Part shown: positions 7,073-8,973 of the stretch, in pieces
Position numbering within the stretch: the stretch's first letter is position 1
Layout: each line of letters starts with the position of its first letter
Assembly (NCBI GenBank): GCA_045587185.1
Contig: JAZNBS010000035.1
Coordinates: forward strand, 1 to 8,973
Length of the DNA stretch: 8,973 nt
Reading direction: 5' to 3'
Source of the DNA: UMGS172 sp045587185
GTDB taxonomy: Bacteria; Bacillota; Clostridia; Oscillospirales; Acutalibacteraceae
Notes under the pieces: generated by a model
The model's database searches: none
What the model was told of the DNA's origin: nothing
Seen by the model: the letters and a program-made list of their open reading frames with translations, nothing else
Position numbers and translations under genes: made by a program

Positions 7073-7773
7073 GAGAGCAATTTTCACGCACAGCAAATGT
7101 TTTGGGTGAAAATTCAATAGAAATTCTGTCACACTGTCGGGTAGCCGTTTTCGGCATCGGCGGTGTGGGAGGTCACGCAGTTGAGGCTTTGGCAAGGGCG
7201 GGCATCGGATCTATTGATATTATTGATAGTGACATTGTGTCCAAAAGCAATATCAACCGTCAGACAGTGGCACTTCACAGCACAGTCGGTCAACCCAAAG
7301 TTGAGGTTATGAAGTCTAAAATAACAGATATAAATCCCAAATGTTCAGTTACAGCACATCAGTGTTTTTATATTCCTGAAACGGCAGACCGCTTTGATTT
7401 TTCAAAATTCGACTATATTCTCGACTGTGTTGATACCGTTACGGCAAAAATCGACATTATTTGCAAAGCAAAGGAACTTGATATTCCTATAATTTCGGCA
7501 ATGGGGGCAGGAAATAAACTCGACCCAACCGCATTCCGCGTTGCAGATATTTATGAAACAAAGGTCTGTCCTTTAGCCCGAATTATGAGGACAAACCTCA
7601 AAAGAAGGAAAATTACGTCGTTAAAGGTCGTTTATTCAGAGGAAATACCGGCAGAAGCCAAAGAAAAAGACCCCATCACAGGCCGAAGTGTCCCAGGTTC
7701 GGTGCCGTTTGTGCCATCGGTAATGGGTCTTATAATGGCAGCAGAGACCGTTAAGGATTTATTAAAAAAATAA
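7069..7773 (+). CDS. tcdA: tRNA threonylcarbamoyladenosine dehydratase (TcdA, ThiF/E1-like)
   Basis: A 234-residue member of the ubiquitin-E1-like/ThiF superfamily. TcdA uses ATP to dehydrate t6A at tRNA position 37 to the cyclic form ct6A. Visible features are the nucleotide-binding loop VFGIGGVGGHAVEALARAGIG (27-47), acidic D53, NINRQ (61-65) with the adenylation-site Arg, GQPKVEVM (74-81), DCVDTVTAK (119-127), SAMGAGNKLDP (143-152), and the family's CPLARIMRTNLKRR segment (167-180). The C-terminus is shorter than in E. coli TcdA (268) and close to Bacillus YrvM-type proteins. The start overlaps the ECF S-component stop, and the TtcA-like gene follows 13 bases later, so these three form an operon. 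A ThiF or MoeB role is unlikely: no ThiS or MoaD partner and no rhodanese domain are present. Confidence 0.9.
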   Translation: MREQFSRTANVLGENSIEILSHCRVAVFGIGGVGGHAVEALARAGIGSIDIIDSDIVSKSNINRQTVALHSTVGQPKVEVMKSKITDINPKCSVTAHQCFYIPETADRFDFSKFDYILDCVDTVTAKIDIICKAKELDIPIISAMGAGNKLDPTAFRVADIYETKVCPLARIMRTNLKRRKITSLKVVYSEEIPAEAKEKDPITGRSVPGSVPFVPSVMGLIMAAETVKDLLKK

Positions 7774-7786
7774 AAAAGGAACATTT

Positions 7787-8620
7787 ATGCCAAAGGAATT
7801 AACAAAGGCCCAGGAGGCCGAGCGCAGTATAAATAAAAAATTCCGCAAGGAAATTTGGAACAAATTCATTGAGGGTGTTAAGAACTATTTCCTTATACAA
7901 AAAGGGGATAGTATTGCCGTGTGTATTTCGGGCGGTAAGGACTCGATGATGTTGGCAGTGTTAATGAAAATGCTTCAAAGATACAGCGATGTTGAATTTG
8001 AGGTTAAATACATTGTTATGGACCCAGGGTATAACCCTGAAAACCGTCGAAAAATTGAGAATAATGCCGAAATTTTGGAAATTCCTATTCATATCTTTGA
8101 GACCGACATATTTGAAATTGCCGATTCAGTGACCGAATCACCCTGCTATTTGTGTGCAAGAATGCGCCGTGGTCATCTTTATGCCGAGGCACAAAAACTC
8201 GGATGCAACAAAATTGCTTTGGGACATCATTTGAGCGATGTTATCGAAACAACCTTAATGGGTATGATGTACGGCTCGCAGATACAAGGTATGTTACCTC
8301 GACTTAAATCGACAAATTTTGAGGGAATGGAGTTAATTCGTCCTCTTTACTGTATTTTGGAAGAAGATATTATCCGTTGGGCAAATTATAATAATCTTTC
8401 TTTTATTGCTTGCGCCTGTAAACTCACTGCCCGAGCGGCTGTGGATGAAAATGCCTCAAAACGTCGGGAAATTAAACTGTTGATAAAAGAACTTAAAGAG
8501 AATAATCCTGAAATTGAAAAAAATCTGTTTAACAGCATTCACCGTTGTAATGTTGACACCCTTGTGGGGTATAAAATTAACGGAGAAACTCACTCTTTTT
8601 TGGAAAAATTGAACTCTTGA
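7787..8620 (+). CDS. ttcA: TtcA-like tRNA 2-thiolation protein (PP-loop ATPase, Fe-S type)
   Basis: A 277-residue adenylating PP-loop enzyme. The ATP motif SGGKDS is at 48-53. CYLC (C120, C123) within PCYLCARMRRGHLY, plus CAC (C209, C211), supplies the three-cysteine pattern that holds a [4Fe-4S] cluster in TtcA (C122, C125 and C222 in E. coli). GHHLSDVIETTLMGMMYG (146-163) is the other family signature. TtcA makes 2-thiocytidine at tRNA position 32; related TtuA-type enzymes thiolate U54. Length and motif spacing favour TtcA, but the exact target in Clostridia is inferred, and the gene symbol is tentative. The ribosome binding site AAAAAGGAA precedes the ATG at 7787. It is the last gene of the ECF-tcdA-ttcA operon, closed by a terminator starting right after the stop codon. 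Confidence 0.82.
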   Translation: MPKELTKAQEAERSINKKFRKEIWNKFIEGVKNYFLIQKGDSIAVCISGGKDSMMLAVLMKMLQRYSDVEFEVKYIVMDPGYNPENRRKIENNAEILEIPIHIFETDIFEIADSVTESPCYLCARMRRGHLYAEAQKLGCNKIALGHHLSDVIETTLMGMMYGSQIQGMLPRLKSTNFEGMELIRPLYCILEEDIIRWANYNNLSFIACACKLTARAAVDENASKRREIKLLIKELKENNPEIEKNLFNSIHRCNVDTLVGYKINGETHSFLEKLNS

Positions 8621-8648
8621 AAAAACCGCCTTTTCAGGCGGGTTTTTT
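8621..8648 (+). terminator. Intrinsic terminator after ttcA
   Basis: CCGCC (8626-8630), loop TTTTCA, GGCGG (8637-8641), one extra G, then T6 (8643-8648). The A-run before the stem adds A-T pairs. It starts directly after the stop codon and isolates the operon from the putative dnaA. Confidence 0.88.
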
Positions 8649-8775
8649 GTGTTTTTAAATTACAGATTTTCTAAAAAATTTTCATATATAATAATATATT
8701 ATTATATATGAAAAATTGTAAAAAAGTTGCCTTTAAAATTGGTGATTTTTATGGATATTTTTATCGTTTTTTTGC
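8649..8775. other. Very AT-rich non-coding stretch, candidate origin/unwinding region
   Basis: Counting by eye, 18 of the 120 bases at 8651-8770 are G or C, and only 4 of 50 at 8671-8720. No ORF or RNA gene is visible. If the downstream gene is dnaA, this is where part of an oriC could lie, with the AT core as an unwinding element. Against this, no TTATCCACA-type DnaA box occurs on either strand. The nearest match is TATGGATAT (8750-8758), 7 of 9 on the reverse strand, and the octamer ATGGATAT recurs at 8810-8817. Origin function is inference only. Confidence 0.3.
8679..8714. repeat. 36-bp perfect palindrome
   Basis: The two 18-base arms are exact reverse complements with no spacer, centred between 8696 and 8697. 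The left arm begins TTTTCATATATAATAATA. Apart from one C (8683) and one G (8710), which also pair with each other, every base is A or T. After a single mismatch two further pairs match (8676-8677 with 8716-8717). It could extrude as a cruciform, bind a dimeric protein, or help melt the duplex. Alternating AT sequence raises the chance of self-complementarity, but 18 consecutive pairs is still notable. Confidence 0.85.
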
Positions 8776-8804
8776 TTGAAAAATCAGACTGTTTATGGTA
8801 AAAT
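8776..8804 (+). promoter_or_regulatory. Extended -10 promoter for the putative dnaA
   Basis: TTGAAA (8776-8781), 17 bases, then TAAAAT (8799-8804) preceded by TGG, a TGn extended -10. Each hexamer matches the consensus at five of six positions. Predicted start is near 8811, giving a leader of about 95 bases to the ATG at 8905. Confidence 0.7.
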
Positions 8805-8834
8805 TTTAAATGGATATGTGTGTTGGAATTTTAA

Positions 8835-8868
8835 GTTTTTAACAATATAAATTTAAAATGTTAAAAAC
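8835..8868. repeat. Inverted repeat in the leader of the putative dnaA
   Basis: GTTTTTAACA (8835-8844) and TGTTAAAAAC (8859-8868) are perfect 10-base inverted repeats separated by 14 A/T bases centred on AAATTT. It lies between the predicted transcription start and the ribosome binding site. It could act as a protein operator in DNA or a weak hairpin in the mRNA. It resembles the DnaA box only loosely (6 of 9). Confidence 0.6.
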
Positions 8869-8904
8869 CCGCAATATATGTTTTTGTATGAAGGGAAGTT
8901 GAAA

Positions 8905-8973
8905 ATGGCTATTAACTCAATAAATGAATTATGGGAAAAAATTTGTGAAGACTGCCGAGTTAATGAAAGTATT
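8905..8973 (+). CDS. dnaA: Putative DnaA N-terminus (partial, cut by window end)
   Basis: Twenty-three codons from ATG to the window edge with no stop. The residues NSINELWEKICEDC (4-17) resemble the first helix of DnaA domain I in Clostridia, where the protein usually begins with a short segment followed by a LW/VW-containing helix. DnaA is the AAA+ initiator that melts oriC; domain I mediates self-association and helicase loading. The ribosome binding site AAGGGA (8891-8896) is eight bases before the ATG, and a good promoter lies upstream. An ATG at 8888 is rejected because its frame stops after four codons. The AT-rich palindromic upstream DNA supports the call. With only 23 residues, identification is tentative. 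Confidence 0.6.
   Translation, partial: MAINSINELWEKICEDCRVNESI

Noticed and set aside
7069..7773. ThiF or MoeB (thiamine/molybdopterin sulfur carrier activation) instead of TcdA, suggested by the adjacent vitamin transporter
   Set aside because: No ThiS, ThiG or MoaD gene nearby, no zinc CxxC pairs as in ThiF/MoeB, and the CPLARIMRTNLKRR segment fits TcdA.
1..8973. CRISPR arrays, insertion sequences, phage or toxin-antitoxin/defence genes
   Set aside because: No regularly spaced repeats, no transposase or integrase motifs, and every sizeable gene fits a known housekeeping or envelope family. Nothing supports a mobile or defence system here.

Overview
The window looks like chromosomal DNA from a Gram-positive, spore-forming-type anaerobe of the class Clostridia, most likely near Oscillospirales/Ruminococcaceae. 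The grounds are a SpoVB-type flippase, a zinc-ribbon/kinase-like/PASTA membrane protein, an ECF-type vitamin transporter S component, clear sigma-A-like promoters with strong purine-rich ribosome binding sites, and moderate GC with very AT-rich intergenic DNA. I see no insertion sequence, phage gene, CRISPR array, tRNA or rRNA. All eight complete genes, plus a ninth cut by the right edge, are on the + strand.

Layout. Positions 1-1552 hold a SpoVB-family lipid-linked oligosaccharide flippase whose ribosome binding site lies in a hairpin. Positions 1623-2260 hold a promoter and a YfbR-type 5'-deoxynucleotidase. Positions 2278-4250 hold a composite terminator-like hairpin overlapped by a strong promoter, then a 589-residue protein (zinc ribbon, kinase fold, membrane helix, two PASTA domains) and its intrinsic terminator. 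Positions 4273-6476 hold a consensus promoter, the 16S rRNA methyltransferase RsmE, and a MATE efflux protein 27 bases later. Positions 6542-8648 hold an ECF S component, a TcdA-type tRNA dehydratase overlapping it by four bases, a TtcA-like tRNA thiolase 13 bases later, and a terminator. Positions 8649-8904 are very AT-rich, with a 36-bp perfect palindrome, an extended -10 promoter and a second inverted repeat. They lead into a 23-codon fragment that resembles the N-terminus of DnaA.

How the genes fit together. Three proteins modify RNA: RsmE acts at 16S U1498, TcdA at t6A37 of tRNA, and the TtcA-like protein probably at tRNA C32 or a nearby base. Three are integral membrane transporters or flippases. 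The flippase and the PASTA protein both touch cell-envelope biology. The two most distinctive items are the kinase-like protein, in which all the catalytic signatures I can align are changed (a probable membrane pseudokinase with peptidoglycan-sensing domains), and the AT-rich palindromic region before the putative dnaA, a candidate origin element although I found no canonical DnaA box. Every gene left of the putative dnaA is transcribed toward it, which is unusual if replication starts there.
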